From NCBI GenBank assembly GCA_016219875.1, contig JACRJZ010000143.1:1-64000 (forward strand): 64,000 nt of DNA, in the 5' to 3' direction. Under the pieces are notes generated by a model, which saw nothing but the letters and a program-made list of their open reading frames with translations, was not told the origin of the DNA and searched no databases. A program made the position numbers and the translations under genes. Below, one piece after another: positions 6,673 to 16,960 of the stretch (the stretch's first letter is position 1; each line of letters begins with the position of its first letter). The stretch comes from Verrucomicrobiota bacterium. Its GTDB lineage: Bacteria > Verrucomicrobiota > Verrucomicrobiia > Limisphaerales > JACRJZ01.

Positions 6673-9537
6673 GTGACGGCAAATGGCCTTATGATGGACA
6701 GTGACACTCCAGAAGGCGGGGCGCCTCGGCGGAAGTACGTCCGCGCGGTGGGGCCGCGGCTGCGGATTCTTCTCGTGGGCGTTTTTGGCCTGGCTGCTGT
6801 GCTGGGGGCCAACTCGGTCTATCTGGCCAGTGTCACCTTCCTCGAATGGCTCAAGGGGCTGAGCTACCAGAACTGGTTCTACATGGTGATGTTTGGCCTG
6901 CACCTGGTGCTGGGTTTGCTGTTGGTGCTGCCGTTCGTCATCTTCGGCGCCGTTCACATCAAGAACGCCCACGCCCGCTCCAACCGCCGGGCGGTTCGCG
7001 TGGGCTACCTGCTTTTCGCCATCAGCCTTGTGGTGCTTGCCTCCGGTGTGGCCCTCCTGCGCGTGGGCAACTTCGATCTCAGGAATCCAGCCTTGCGCTC
7101 TGCCACCTACTGGGCGCACGTCATCACGCCCGTCTTGGCGGTGTGGCTTTACGTGCTCCATCGGTTGGCCGGGCCGCGCGTCAAGTGGCGCGCGGGCCTG
7201 CAGTGGGCCGCGGCGGTGGGCGTGTTGGTCGTGGCCAGCGTGTTCCTGCACTCCCAGCATCCCCGGAGAAACACGATCGGTCCCGCCGAAGGGAAGAAAT
7301 ACTTCGAGCCGTCACTGGCCCGCACGGCTTCGGGCAAGTTCATTCCGGCGCGCACGCTCATGATGGACGACTACTGCAAGAAGTGCCACGAGGACGTGTA
7401 CCAAGGCTGGTTCCACAGCGCCCACCATTTCAGTTCGTTCAACAACCAACCCTACCTCTTCAGCGTGACCGAAACCCGCCGCGTGGGTTTGGCCCGCGAC
7501 GGCAACGTGAAGGCTTCGCGCTGGTGCGCCGGCTGCCACGACGTGGCGCCGTTCTTCAGCGGCGCGTTCGACGACCCGAACTTCGACATGGAGAAACACC
7601 CCACGTCGCAGGCGGGCATTACCTGCACCGCCTGCCATGCCATTACGCATGTCAACAGCACCGTGGGCAACGCCGACTACACCATCGACGAGCCGATCCA
7701 CTATCCGTTCGCCTACAGCACCAATCGCGCGCTCCAGTGGATCAACAACACGCTGGTGAAGGGCAAACCCGACTTCCACAAACAGACCTTCCTCAAGCCG
7801 CTCCACAAGACCGCCGAGTTCTGCTCCACTTGCCACAAGGTCAGCCTCCCGCAAGAACTGACGAAGTACAAGGACTTCCTCCGCGGCCAGAACCACTACG
7901 ACACCTTCCTCCTCAGCGGCGTCTCCGGTCACGGGGCGCGCAGCTTCTATTACCCGGAGAAGGCCCAGACCAAGTGCGCCGGCTGCCACATGCCGCTCCA
8001 GCCTTCGCAGGATTTCGGCGCGAAGTTCTTTGAAGGGACAAACGTCCTCTGTGTCCACGACCACCTCTTTCCCGGCGCGAACACCGGCCTCGCGCACCTG
8101 CGTGGCCAGACGAACATCGTCCAACGCCACGCGGAATTCCTCAAAGGCGCCCTGCGCGTGGACCTTTTCGGTCTCAAGGAGGGGGGCACCGTGGACAGCC
8201 CGCTGGTCGCGCCGTTGCGTCCGCAAGTGCCCGCGCTCAAGCCCGGCAGGAAGTATCTGCTCGAAGTTGTCCTGCGCACTCTGCGGCTCGGCCATCCGTT
8301 TACGCAGGGCACGGTGGACTCGAACGAAGTCTGGGTGGAAGCCCAAGTGAGCAGCGGCGGGCGCGTGCTGGGCCGGAGCGGCGGCTTGGGGCCTTGCCGC
8401 GAAGTCGATCCGTGGGCGCACTTCGTCAACGTGTTCCTGCTCGACCGCCACGGCCAGCGCATCGACCGCCGCAACCCGCAGGACATTTTCACGCCGCTCT
8501 ACAACCACCAGATTCCGCCCGGCGCGGCGCAGGTCGCGCACTACGAGTTCCTCGTGCCGCCCGACCAGACCGAGCCGATCACCGTCGAAGCCAAGCTCAA
8601 CTACCGCAAGTTCGACGCGATCTACATGAATTACGTGCTCGACACGAACTACACGAAGGGCGCGCCACTTCGCGTCACCAATGATCTGCCCATTGTGACC
8701 ATCGCGACGGACAAGATCGTTTTTGCCATCGCCGGCGCTCCGCAATCTGAAATCTCAAATCTCAAATCTGAAATCCCCGAGTGGCAGCGCTGGAACGACT
8801 ACGGCATCGCGCTCCTCCTCGAAGGGGACAAGGGCAGCGAGAAGGGCGAGTTGATCCAAGCCGCGCACGCCTTCAGTCAGGTGGAACAACTCGGTCGCGC
8901 CGACGGCCCGCTGAACCTCGCGCGTGTGTACTACAAGGAGGGCCGCCTCGACGACGCTGTGGCCGCCCTGCAGCGTGCGAACAACACGAACCTGTTCCAT
9001 CCGCCTGGCAACCGTTGGACCATCGCCTGGCTCAATGGCCTCGTGAACAAGCAGAATGGGTTCCTCGACAAGGCCATCACCGAGTTTCGCAGCATCCTGG
9101 AGGATCACACTCCCGAGCACGACCGCCGCGGCTTCGATTTCAGCAAGGACTACGAAGTCATCAACGAGCTGGGCGTTGCCTACTTCGAGTGTGCCAAAGT
9201 GGAGCGCGGCGACGACGCTCAACGCCGCTCCTTCCTTCAGCAGGCCGCCGCACGCTTCCAACAAACCCTCGCCCTCGATTCCGAGAACCTGACGGCCCAC
9301 TACAACCTCGCGCTCATCGCCGCGCAACTGGGCGACACCCAGCGCGCGGAAGAACATCGCCGACAGCACGAACGCTTTCGCCCGGACGACAACGCCCGCG
9401 ACCACGCCATCGCTGCCGCCCGCCGCGCCAATCCTGCCGCCGACCATGCAGCCCAAGCCATCGTGATCTATCCGCTGCAGCGGCCCGCCGCGCCGGGGTG
9501 GGAGCGGCTCGGCGAACCGAGGACCGTGGCGAAATGA
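6673..9537 (+). CDS. Membrane pentaheme cytochrome c with TPR tail
   Basis: A 954-residue protein in three parts. Residues ~30-195 hold five membrane segments (31-53, 71-93, 111-130, 146-166, 177-193) with membrane histidines H77, H149 and H163 that could ligate b-type heme. Residues ~230-440 carry five CXXCH motifs at C235, C285, C318, C384 and C435. From about 690 on there are TPR-like helices. The likely role is electron transfer across or outside the membrane. An in-frame AT-rich repeat encodes SEISNLKSEI between the beta-rich part and the TPRs. The starts at Met7/Met8 are alternatives. A CRTAC1-like gene follows downstream on the same strand, beyond an opposite-strand Uma2 gene. Confidence 0.85.
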   Translation: MTANGLMMDSDTPEGGAPRRKYVRAVGPRLRILLVGVFGLAAVLGANSVYLASVTFLEWLKGLSYQNWFYMVMFGLHLVLGLLLVLPFVIFGAVHIKNAHARSNRRAVRVGYLLFAISLVVLASGVALLRVGNFDLRNPALRSATYWAHVITPVLAVWLYVLHRLAGPRVKWRAGLQWAAAVGVLVVASVFLHSQHPRRNTIGPAEGKKYFEPSLARTASGKFIPARTLMMDDYCKKCHEDVYQGWFHSAHHFSSFNNQPYLFSVTETRRVGLARDGNVKASRWCAGCHDVAPFFSGAFDDPNFDMEKHPTSQAGITCTACHAITHVNSTVGNADYTIDEPIHYPFAYSTNRALQWINNTLVKGKPDFHKQTFLKPLHKTAEFCSTCHKVSLPQELTKYKDFLRGQNHYDTFLLSGVSGHGARSFYYPEKAQTKCAGCHMPLQPSQDFGAKFFEGTNVLCVHDHLFPGANTGLAHLRGQTNIVQRHAEFLKGALRVDLFGLKEGGTVDSPLVAPLRPQVPALKPGRKYLLEVVLRTLRLGHPFTQGTVDSNEVWVEAQVSSGGRVLGRSGGLGPCREVDPWAHFVNVFLLDRHGQRIDRRNPQDIFTPLYNHQIPPGAAQVAHYEFLVPPDQTEPITVEAKLNYRKFDAIYMNYVLDTNYTKGAPLRVTNDLPIVTIATDKIVFAIAGAPQSEISNLKSEIPEWQRWNDYGIALLLEGDKGSEKGELIQAAHAFSQVEQLGRADGPLNLARVYYKEGRLDDAVAALQRANNTNLFHPPGNRWTIAWLNGLVNKQNGFLDKAITEFRSILEDHTPEHDRRGFDFSKDYEVINELGVAYFECAKVERGDDAQRRSFLQQAAARFQQTLALDSENLTAHYNLALIAAQLGDTQRAEEHRRQHERFRPDDNARDHAIAAARRANPAADHAAQAIVIYPLQRPAAPGWERLGEPRTVAK
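8744..8776. repeat. Family F AT-rich repeat inside a reading frame
   Basis: AATCTGAAATCTCAAATC followed by further AAATCTGAAATC, embedded in GC-rich coding sequence. It keeps the frame and adds about 11 residues to the cytochrome just before its TPR region. Confidence 0.8.
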
Positions 9538-9596
9538 GGCGGAGTGGATTCAAGGCCAGTTCTGCTGGGAGCCGATCCCCTCGATGGCGTTTCCTT

Positions 9597-10250
9597 TCAA
9601 CCCTTGCGCGCTTGGCCCCGGTTCTTGATGGCGTCCAGAATCTCTTTCAAACACGTGCTGACGGCTGGAAGTCGTCCCGGGTTGAGCCACGAGCGTTTGA
9701 CCCAAAAGCCGGGGACGGCCAGCGCATCGATGCGCTCCAGGCCCTGTCCGAATTCCTCCAGAGTGTCCCCGGCCCGCCGGTAGAACCGATGGTCCAATTG
9801 CTCAGGATCGAGAATCCAGTACTCCTGGACTCCATGCAGCTCGTAGGCCGCAAATTTGCGGCCCGTGTCGTTCGCGGCGGTGGCGGGAGAGAGCGCCTCC
9901 ACGGCAAACGCCGGCGCGAACGGGACGTGGCTCCCGGCCAGTCGCGCGGCCTGCGCTTTGGTGAAATAGGCCAGGTCCGGCATGAACGTTTCCCGCACGC
10001 TCAGCCGCACCGCGACGCTTTCGCGGTGGAGTTCACCGAGGTCTTCGGCTTCCAGAAAAGCGGCCAGAAGGCGATCGACGAAGTTAATCAACCGTGCGTG
10101 GCGAAGGTTGACGGGCGAGTGCATGACGATTTCTCCTCCAATCAGGTCTGCGAAGACGCCGGGCTGCAACCAATCCAGGAACTCTTCCGAGGTCATCAGC
10201 CGAGGGCGACGGGCCTTGGCAGTCTTCGGCATGGGCGGCGCGGTCAACAT
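9597..10250 (-). CDS. Uma2-family (DUF820) putative endonuclease
   Basis: A 217-residue protein of the Uma2/DUF820 family, which has a PD-(D/E)XK-type fold. Matching parts are LMTSEEFLDWL, DLIGGEIVMHSP, then FMPDLAYF, a FAVEALSPA strand, and ELHGVQEYWILDPE. The usual acidic and E-x-K type residues are present (VEALSP; KFAAYELHGV). These genes expand greatly in cyanobacteria, Planctomycetes and Verrucomicrobia, and their true role is unclear. It is convergent with the cytochrome gene and only 50 bp from the divergent CRTAC1-like gene. The start could also be the Met at residue 7. Confidence 0.85.
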   Translation of the reverse strand: MLTAPPMPKTAKARRPRLMTSEEFLDWLQPGVFADLIGGEIVMHSPVNLRHARLINFVDRLLAAFLEAEDLGELHRESVAVRLSVRETFMPDLAYFTKAQAARLAGSHVPFAPAFAVEALSPATAANDTGRKFAAYELHGVQEYWILDPEQLDHRFYRRAGDTLEEFGQGLERIDALAVPGFWVKRSWLNPGRLPAVSTCLKEILDAIKNRGQARKG

Positions 10251-10300
10251 GCCTGGAAGCTAACGAGCCGCCCCATCCGGCGCAAGATGTAACCCCACCC

Positions 10301-12178
10301 ATGACCCCACCCGCGCCAATTCCCGATCCGAGCATTCCGCCTGACGACGCCGAAGAACTCGCCCACCTTGATGACGCGATCATTGCCCGGGCCTTCCGCG
10401 GCTCGCTGATCGCGCTTCTGCTGCTGGCCGCAGGCGGCGCTGGGGCGTGGCTTTACTACCATCGCAAACCCGCGCCTCCTCCTTCCACCTTGACGCCACT
10501 CACTCCTCCGGCGGCCCCCGAGCGAACCGTTCTCGCGGAAGTTCCAACGGCAAGATTCACCGACATCACTCGGGAGGCCGGCCTCACCTTTCGCCACCAC
10601 CCTGGCGCTTACGGCGACAAGCTCCTGCCCGAAACGATGGGCGGCGGCGTGGCCTTGTGTGACTTCGACAACGACGGCGCGCCGGACCTCCTCTTCATCA
10701 ATGGCGCCGATTGGCCTTGGAGTCCGCGGCCTGCTCCTGAGCCGCCCACTATGGTTCTCTACCGCAATGACGGCCACGGCCACTTCTCCGACGGGACCGC
10801 TGGCTCCGGCCTGGACATAAGTTTCTTTGGCATGGGTGTGGCCGTGGGGGATTACGACAACGACGGTCGCACGGACGTGTTCATCTCCGGCGTCGGCGGC
10901 GGACGGCTGTTCCACAACCAGGGCGGCGGCAAGTTTACGGAGGTGACCGCCCAAACTGGCGTGGGCGGGGCGACCAACGACTGGAGCACTGCTTGCGCGT
11001 GGTTCGACTACGACAACGACGGGCGGCTCGATCTCTTCGTTGCGAACTACGTCAAGTGGTCCCGCGAAATCGACTTCGAGGTCGGCTACAAACTCGTGGG
11101 CGTGGGCCGGGCTTACGGCCAGCCGATGAATTTTGAAGGAACCTTCCCGCGGCTCTACCACAACGAGGGCAGCGGCCGCTTCAAGGAAGTCACGGCTGAA
11201 GCCGGCTTGCAGGTGCGCAACTCCACCACTGGCGTCCCTGCGGCCAAGACGCTCGGCGTTTCACCGGTCGATCTCGACAGTGACGGCTGGCTGGATCTCG
11301 TGCTCGCCAACGACACCGTCCAGAACTTCGTTTTCCACAACCAGCGCAACGGCACGTTCCAAGAAATCGGCGCGGCCAGCGGCGTGGCCTTCGATCCTTA
11401 CGGCGCAACCCGCGGCGCGATGGGCATCGACGCCGCGCACTACCGCAACGACGTCGCCCTCGGCATCGGCATCGGCAACTTCGCCAACGAGATGACTGCG
11501 CTTTACGTGTCGCAGCGCGATCCGCTCACGTTCACCGACGAAGCCATCCCTGAAGGCGTCGGGCCGGCCAGCCGGCTGCTGCTGAAGTTCGGCGTGATGT
11601 TCTTCGATTACGACCTCGACGGACGGTTGGACCTGCTGACCTGCAACGGCCATCTGGAGGAAGAAATCGGCAAGGTCCAGGCGAGCCAGACCTACGCCCA
11701 GCCGGCGCAACTGTTCTGGAATTGCGGCGCTAGCAACGGCACGACTTTCGTCGTCGTGCCGGCGGACAAAGCCGGCCGCGACCTCTTCCAGCCCATCGTG
11801 GGGCGCGGCTGCGCCTTCGCGGACATCGACGGTGACGGCGACCTGGACGTGGTGTTGACCCAAGTGGGCGGCGCACCGTTGCTGCTGCGGAACGATCAAC
11901 AACTCGTCCATCACTGGCTGCGCCTGAAGCTGACGGGCACGCGCAGCAACCGCGACGGCATCGGCGCGCGTATCCTGGCCCGGGCCGGCGGGCGGACGTT
12001 TCCACGCGAGGTCATGCCGACGCGAGGGTATCTCTCCCAATCAGAGACAGCGGTCACCATCGGCCTGGGCAATCTCACCAGAGTGGACACGGTCGAAATC
12101 ATCTGGCCGAGCGGCGTGAAGCAGACGTTGAACAACGTCCCGCCCGACAAGCTCATTGCGATCACAGAACCGGAATGA
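10301..12178 (+). CDS. CRTAC1-like FG-GAP/UnbV protein, membrane anchored
   Basis: 625 residues. A membrane anchor (about 34-52) precedes a long beta-propeller with repeated calcium-type FG-GAP motifs: DFDNDGAPDLLF, DYDNDGRTDVF, DYDNDGRLDLF, DLDSDGWLDLV, DYDLDGRLDLL and DIDGDGDLDVV. The C-terminus is an ASPIC/UnbV domain (GIGARILARAGG through DTVEIIWPSGVKQTL). Proteins of this type are extracellular or periplasmic and are often encoded beside multiheme or TPR proteins, as here. The enzymatic role is unknown; a carbohydrate- or protein-binding propeller is plausible. Confidence 0.9.
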   Translation: MTPPAPIPDPSIPPDDAEELAHLDDAIIARAFRGSLIALLLLAAGGAGAWLYYHRKPAPPPSTLTPLTPPAAPERTVLAEVPTARFTDITREAGLTFRHHPGAYGDKLLPETMGGGVALCDFDNDGAPDLLFINGADWPWSPRPAPEPPTMVLYRNDGHGHFSDGTAGSGLDISFFGMGVAVGDYDNDGRTDVFISGVGGGRLFHNQGGGKFTEVTAQTGVGGATNDWSTACAWFDYDNDGRLDLFVANYVKWSREIDFEVGYKLVGVGRAYGQPMNFEGTFPRLYHNEGSGRFKEVTAEAGLQVRNSTTGVPAAKTLGVSPVDLDSDGWLDLVLANDTVQNFVFHNQRNGTFQEIGAASGVAFDPYGATRGAMGIDAAHYRNDVALGIGIGNFANEMTALYVSQRDPLTFTDEAIPEGVGPASRLLLKFGVMFFDYDLDGRLDLLTCNGHLEEEIGKVQASQTYAQPAQLFWNCGASNGTTFVVVPADKAGRDLFQPIVGRGCAFADIDGDGDLDVVLTQVGGAPLLLRNDQQLVHHWLRLKLTGTRSNRDGIGARILARAGGRTFPREVMPTRGYLSQSETAVTIGLGNLTRVDTVEIIWPSGVKQTLNNVPPDKLIAITEPE

Positions 12179-12355
12179 CGTGAAGAGGGTGCATCCGGGC
12201 GCTGCTGTTCTCCGCGAGGGCGCGGAAGACAAGGCCCGCGGCGGGCGCGCTCCCCATTCGATTTCAGAGTTCGGGCTGGACGCCATCGCGGTTGGCAGCG
12301 AGTGCGGGGGGATTGCTGGTTGAAGATTCGGGTGTCCTGGCCCATTGTTTGGGCC

Positions 12356-14281
12356 ATGCAAGTTCCAGGCTCCAGTGAGTTCCGAAGCCGCAATGGGTCG
12401 CGGGATTTCGCGGCGAGTGTCTTCGTCTTCCTTGCGGCCGTCGCTTCCGGCACGGACTGGCCGCAGTACCGCGGGCCGACGAGCGACGGCGTTTCCCCCG
12501 ATCCGATGGCCACAACGTGGGCGACCAACAGCCCCGGCTTCGTGGTGTGGACCAACGCCTCGCTGACGAACGGGTTCAGTTCCTTCGCGGTCAGCCAAGG
12601 ACGGGCCTTCGCGCTCTTCTCGCGCAACGTGGGCGGCTCGATGAAGGAGCTTTGCGGCGCGGTGGATGCCGCCACCGGAGCGAACCTCTGGGCCACAGTG
12701 ATCGACAGCGCCCCGTGGAACCTGAACGACACGGGCAACGGCGGCGCCGGCTCGGCTCCTTACAACAAGGGCGACGGCCCGCGCGGCACCCCTGCGTCCA
12801 AGGATGGGCGCGTCTTGGCCCTCTCCGGGAACCAACTCCACCTCGTGTGCCTGAACGCCACCAATGGCTCGGTCATTTGGAGCAACAACTTGGCGTCGCG
12901 ATACGGTGCTTCCAAGATTGACTGGGAAAACGCGGCCTCACCGTGCCTCGAAGGGGATCTCATCTTCGTGAACCTCAACACGGCGACCGACGGCCAAACC
13001 CTCGCTGCCTTTCGCATGGCCGACGGCAGCCTCGCGTGGAGCACGCAGAACGAAGGTCTGACGCACACCACGCCGGCGGTCGCGACCCTCGAAGGCGTGC
13101 GTCAGGTCATCTTCGCCACCACCACCGGGCTGGTGTCGTTGAACTGCACCAACGGCGCGTTCCTTTGGAAGTACCCCTACCCGTTCAGCGAGATTTCCAC
13201 GTCGATGGGGGCCTCGCCGCTCGTCTATTCCAACATCGTCTATTGCACGGCGGGGTACGGGAGGGGGGCTGCGGCCGCACGGATCACCTACTCGGAGGGG
13301 GCTTGGACGGTCACGCAGTTGTTCTTCAGGAACACGGCCAACCACCGCAGCATCTGGATGACGCCGGTGTGTTACCAGGGCTACATCTACACGTTGTGCG
13401 GGGAGAACAGCACGTTTCTCACGACCCCGCTGAACTGCATCGAACTCAGCACTGGCAACCTGAAGTGGAGCACCAATGGCTTCGGCATGGGCGGCCTCAT
13501 CCTGGTGGACACGAACCTCCTCGTGCTGAGGGAAGATGGCCAGTTGGTCCTCGTGCGGCCCAATCCGAACGCCTACACCGAACTGGCCCGCTACCGCGCG
13601 TTCCAGTTCACCGCCGCCGCGCCGGGCAAGTGCTGGAACAGCCCCGCCTACAGCGAGGGGCGCATCTACGCGCGCAGCACGCGGGGCGGCATCAGTCTGA
13701 ATGTCGCGCCGCCTGCTTTGTTGCCGGTGCTCGGCAGCTTGGGCGCGAGCAACGTCACCACCACGGCGGCCACGCTCTTGGGCCGTGTCAATCCCAACGG
13801 CGCGGCCAGCGGCGCGTGGTTTGAGTGGGGAACCAACACCAGCTACGGCAGCAACACGGCTGTGATCGCCAACCTCACTGGCAGCGCCGCCATCGCCGTG
13901 AGCAACGTCCTCACGGGCCTGGAGCCGAACTCGACGTATCATTTCCGCCTTGTCGCCACCAACAGCGCAGGCGTGACCCGTGGCGACGACCAGACCTTCA
14001 CCACCCAGCCGCTGCCGCCGCAACTGCAACTGCTCTCCGCCCGGTTCTTGAACAGCACGCAACTGCAACTGGTCGTGACCACCACCAACGGCGCGCCCAT
14101 TGATTCGAGCCGCCTGTCCCGGATCGAGGTGCGGGCGACCAACACCCTGGGCGCGTCCCCCGCCACTTGGCCGCGCCTCACCAACGGACTGGTGCTGACC
14201 ACGAATGGTCTGGCGTGGATGACGAACCTGCTCAACGTCGGCCCATCGCGCCTCTTTTACATCACAGTGGAGCAACCTTGA
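12356..14281 (+). CDS. Secreted PQQ-like beta-propeller with Fn3-like domain
   Basis: From the ATG at 12356 (MQVPGSSEF) the 641-residue product has a short hydrophobic export signal (ASVFVFLAAVASG) and then TDWPQYRGP, the typical entry to PQQ-like (BamB/quinoprotein-type) propellers. Repeated blades read as LHLVCLNATNGSVIWS and GLVSLNCTNGAFLWK. Residues ~470-560 resemble a fibronectin type III module (TTAATLLGRVNPNG; TYHFRLVATNSAG). It ends in SRLFYITVEQP, a tail style common in secreted Verrucomicrobia proteins. Cofactor binding cannot be judged. The next gene begins 12 bp after the stop, so they are probably co-transcribed. Confidence 0.85.
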   Translation: MQVPGSSEFRSRNGSRDFAASVFVFLAAVASGTDWPQYRGPTSDGVSPDPMATTWATNSPGFVVWTNASLTNGFSSFAVSQGRAFALFSRNVGGSMKELCGAVDAATGANLWATVIDSAPWNLNDTGNGGAGSAPYNKGDGPRGTPASKDGRVLALSGNQLHLVCLNATNGSVIWSNNLASRYGASKIDWENAASPCLEGDLIFVNLNTATDGQTLAAFRMADGSLAWSTQNEGLTHTTPAVATLEGVRQVIFATTTGLVSLNCTNGAFLWKYPYPFSEISTSMGASPLVYSNIVYCTAGYGRGAAAARITYSEGAWTVTQLFFRNTANHRSIWMTPVCYQGYIYTLCGENSTFLTTPLNCIELSTGNLKWSTNGFGMGGLILVDTNLLVLREDGQLVLVRPNPNAYTELARYRAFQFTAAAPGKCWNSPAYSEGRIYARSTRGGISLNVAPPALLPVLGSLGASNVTTTAATLLGRVNPNGAASGAWFEWGTNTSYGSNTAVIANLTGSAAIAVSNVLTGLEPNSTYHFRLVATNSAGVTRGDDQTFTTQPLPPQLQLLSARFLNSTQLQLVVTTTNGAPIDSSRLSRIEVRATNTLGASPATWPRLTNGLVLTTNGLAWMTNLLNVGPSRLFYITVEQP

Positions 14282-14292
14282 GGAGACGACTT

Positions 14293-15081
<789 letters not shown>

Positions 15082-15138
15082 CGGAACGCACCGTGGGACG
15101 GGCGTCGCGCCCGTCTCCGTTGAGCTTCTTTCAAAACC

Positions 15139-15203
15139 GTAGCCGCCGACGTGAGGAGACTCTGTTTCCGTCGGAGTTTGAGCCTCCTCACGTCGGCTGC
15201 TAC
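15139..15203. repeat. Family A palindromic repeat, copy 2
   Basis: A 65-nt hairpin (GTAGCCGCCGACGTGAGGAG arm, closing arm CCTCCTCACGTCGGCTGC) just downstream of the pseudopilin gene. Its loop is in the opposite orientation to copy 1 (GTTTCCGTCGGAGTTTG). The rest of the 15082-15378 gap shows no gene. Confidence 0.9.
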
Positions 15204-15378
15204 GGGGTTTTGAAATCGCCTCCGTTGTCGAGAATTTCAATCACGGTGCAGTGGGTGGGCCACGTCACACGTCATCGCCGTTCTGGAGCTGCCCGACTGA
15301 TATCCGAGACAGGCGCGACGGCTGTCCCTCGCGGGAAGTCGAGCACGCGTCACGATTCTCGACCCCCATCGTTCCGGC

Positions 15379-15768
15379 TCACGGTGGCGTCCGATGAACG
15401 AGCGAGAGTTGCACCTCGGGGCCGCACTGCGCCTGGAGCACCGCCACGAAGGCCTCCGCGTAACGCTGGGCTTGGTCCTTCGTTTCCACGCCGAGCTTCA
15501 CTTCGGTGATCGACGAGTTCGGAAACGTCCGCGCGGAGAGCTTCTGCGCCAGGACTGGATTCAAGCCGGCTTTCTGGCTGATCTCGTACTTGAACCGGGC
15601 GGAATTCGCCTGCTTGACCACGAAGCCTGCCTGCTCAGTGGGCGTGACCGCGATTCGCAACGTCACGCTGACGGACCCTCGCGGCCCGGAGTCTCTGAAG
15701 AAGATGAAGCCCAACGCCGCGGCCATCACCGCCAGCGCGACCAGGATGACTGCAACTCTTCGGTTCAT
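15379..15768 (-). CDS. Small membrane-anchored protein, Wzz-like hints
   Basis: 129 residues starting MNRRVAVILVALAVMAAALG, a single N-terminal membrane anchor, followed by an alpha/beta soluble part (LRIAVTPTEQAGFVVKQ; QKLSARTFPNSSITEVKLGV; DQAQRYAEAFVAVLQ). The order beta - helix - SARTFPNSS - beta - DxxxAxxYAxAF weakly resembles the periplasmic part of Wzz-type chain-length proteins, but it is too short and lacks the second membrane segment. I do not assign a function. The start at 15768 was chosen because the residues before it are charged and unlike a signal. Confidence 0.65.
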   Translation of the reverse strand: MNRRVAVILVALAVMAAALGFIFFRDSGPRGSVSVTLRIAVTPTEQAGFVVKQANSARFKYEISQKAGLNPVLAQKLSARTFPNSSITEVKLGVETKDQAQRYAEAFVAVLQAQCGPEVQLSLVHRTPP

Positions 15769-15912
15769 GATCCAAGTCCGTTCGGGTTCTCGATTCAGCC
15801 AGCGCTTTGAAGAACGAGGCTCCCGCGGAACGTCGCTGGCCTCTTCCCTCAAGCGCAGCGGAGCCTAAATGAGCCGTGAGGCTTGGGCAAGCGGCAACTC
15901 CGCAGACCCGGT

Positions 15913-16389
15913 TCACTTCGCCGGTTGCTCCCCGATGAAAACCGTCTGGCGGTTGCCCGAGGAGAACGACACCAGCGTTCGGAGGGTCTCCGTGCCCGTG
16001 TTGACCATGTTGTGTTGGACCTTGGCGGGGATGCGGATGGTCATGCCCGCCTTCAACGGGATGGTGCGGCCATCGTAGCTGTGCAGGCCTTGGCCGGAGA
16101 TCACATAGAGCACCTCTTCGCAGTTGGGATGGTAGTGCACTGGGTTCTGTTTTCCGGGCAAAATCGTGGCGAGGCCCACCGTTTGCGCGGACCCCGGCAT
16201 CAGCTTGTCGTTGCACACCCACTGAAGGGTGCCCCAGGCGCTCTGTTCCACCGGAAGCTGTGCGGCGTCGGTGACCTTGCCGCTCCACGCGGCGGGAATC
16301 GGCGTGGCTTGCCCCTGCGGCTTGTCATCTACCGTCGCGCCCGCCAGCCCCAAACCTAAGGTCAATACTGCCATGGTGAATCTTTTCAT
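15913..16389 (-). CDS. Secreted cupin-domain protein
   Basis: 158 residues with a signal peptide (MKRFTMAVLTLGLGLAGA) and a single cupin barrel. Metal-binding residues are visible: H-x-H with downstream Glu in NPVHYHPNCEEVLYVISG, and the distal His in IPAKVQHNMVNTG. The family is broad (isomerases, dioxygenases, sugar binding), so only a small-molecule or metal role outside the cytoplasm can be inferred. An in-frame ATG six bases upstream (16395) is equally possible. It is separated by about 100 bp from a small lipoprotein gene on the same strand. Confidence 0.85.
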   Translation of the reverse strand: MKRFTMAVLTLGLGLAGATVDDKPQGQATPIPAAWSGKVTDAAQLPVEQSAWGTLQWVCNDKLMPGSAQTVGLATILPGKQNPVHYHPNCEEVLYVISGQGLHSYDGRTIPLKAGMTIRIPAKVQHNMVNTGTETLRTLVSFSSGNRQTVFIGEQPAK

Positions 16390-16491
16390 AAGCATTTGAA
16401 CGTCGCGGATCACCGACCCCCGCGCCACTCGGCTCCAGATTGAAATCGCAGCGTCATCGCGGGGTTCGGTGCAGCCGCTTTGTTAGGCCGT

Positions 16492-16791
16492 TCAAAGTCC
16501 GCGACCATAATTTGTAACTCTCCCCTCTGCGTCGATGGTGATGAAACGATGACCGCCCGGTGTGGCCGGTCGCCTCCAAACCAAAACGCTCCACGATCCA
16601 TCCCGCTGTCGCTCCGGCGTCTCGAACTCGGCTCGATCAATCCAAGTGTCGTTTGTGGTGACTGCCGCTCGCGCTATCGCAAGAACTCTCGCCTTGTCAA
16701 GAGCGCCGCCACTGGTCGCGCTCTGTGGACGTGAAGTGCCACTGCATCCGGCTGCGACTGCTGCCAACACGATGAACAAAAGAATGCGCAT
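16492..16791 (-). CDS. Small lipoprotein of unknown function
   Basis: 99 residues with a lipoprotein signal MRILLFIVLAAVAAGC (lipobox AAGC, Cys16). The mature part has one helix (DKARVLAIARAAV) followed by beta strands (DGSWSVLVWRRP; GGHRFITIDAEGRVTNY), a layout like small PepSY or cystatin-like folds, where GG-x-x-x-I-D-x-x-G-x-V is common. No function is assigned. It is encoded upstream of, and on the same strand as, the cupin gene. Confidence 0.75.
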   Translation of the reverse strand: MRILLFIVLAAVAAGCSGTSRPQSATSGGALDKARVLAIARAAVTTNDTWIDRAEFETPERQRDGSWSVLVWRRPATPGGHRFITIDAEGRVTNYGRGL

Positions 16792-16960
16792 GGCGTGAAA
16801 CGGCCTAACAGTGGCATTGGCCCTTGCCCAACTCGGCCTGACGGGGTGTGAGAATGAGCTTGTTCACGGGCGAGAGTTTGGGCCGAGCCGCCGGCCCCGT
16901 CCATCCCAAGTTCAACCAGAGCCAACGAAACCCCATGACTGCCCCCAACTCTTGGGCCGC

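Noticed and set aside
7312..8745. A 477-codon minus-strand frame opposite the cytochrome gene
   Set aside because: Antisense of a gene with five clear CXXCH motifs; the amino acid make-up is typical of antisense frames.
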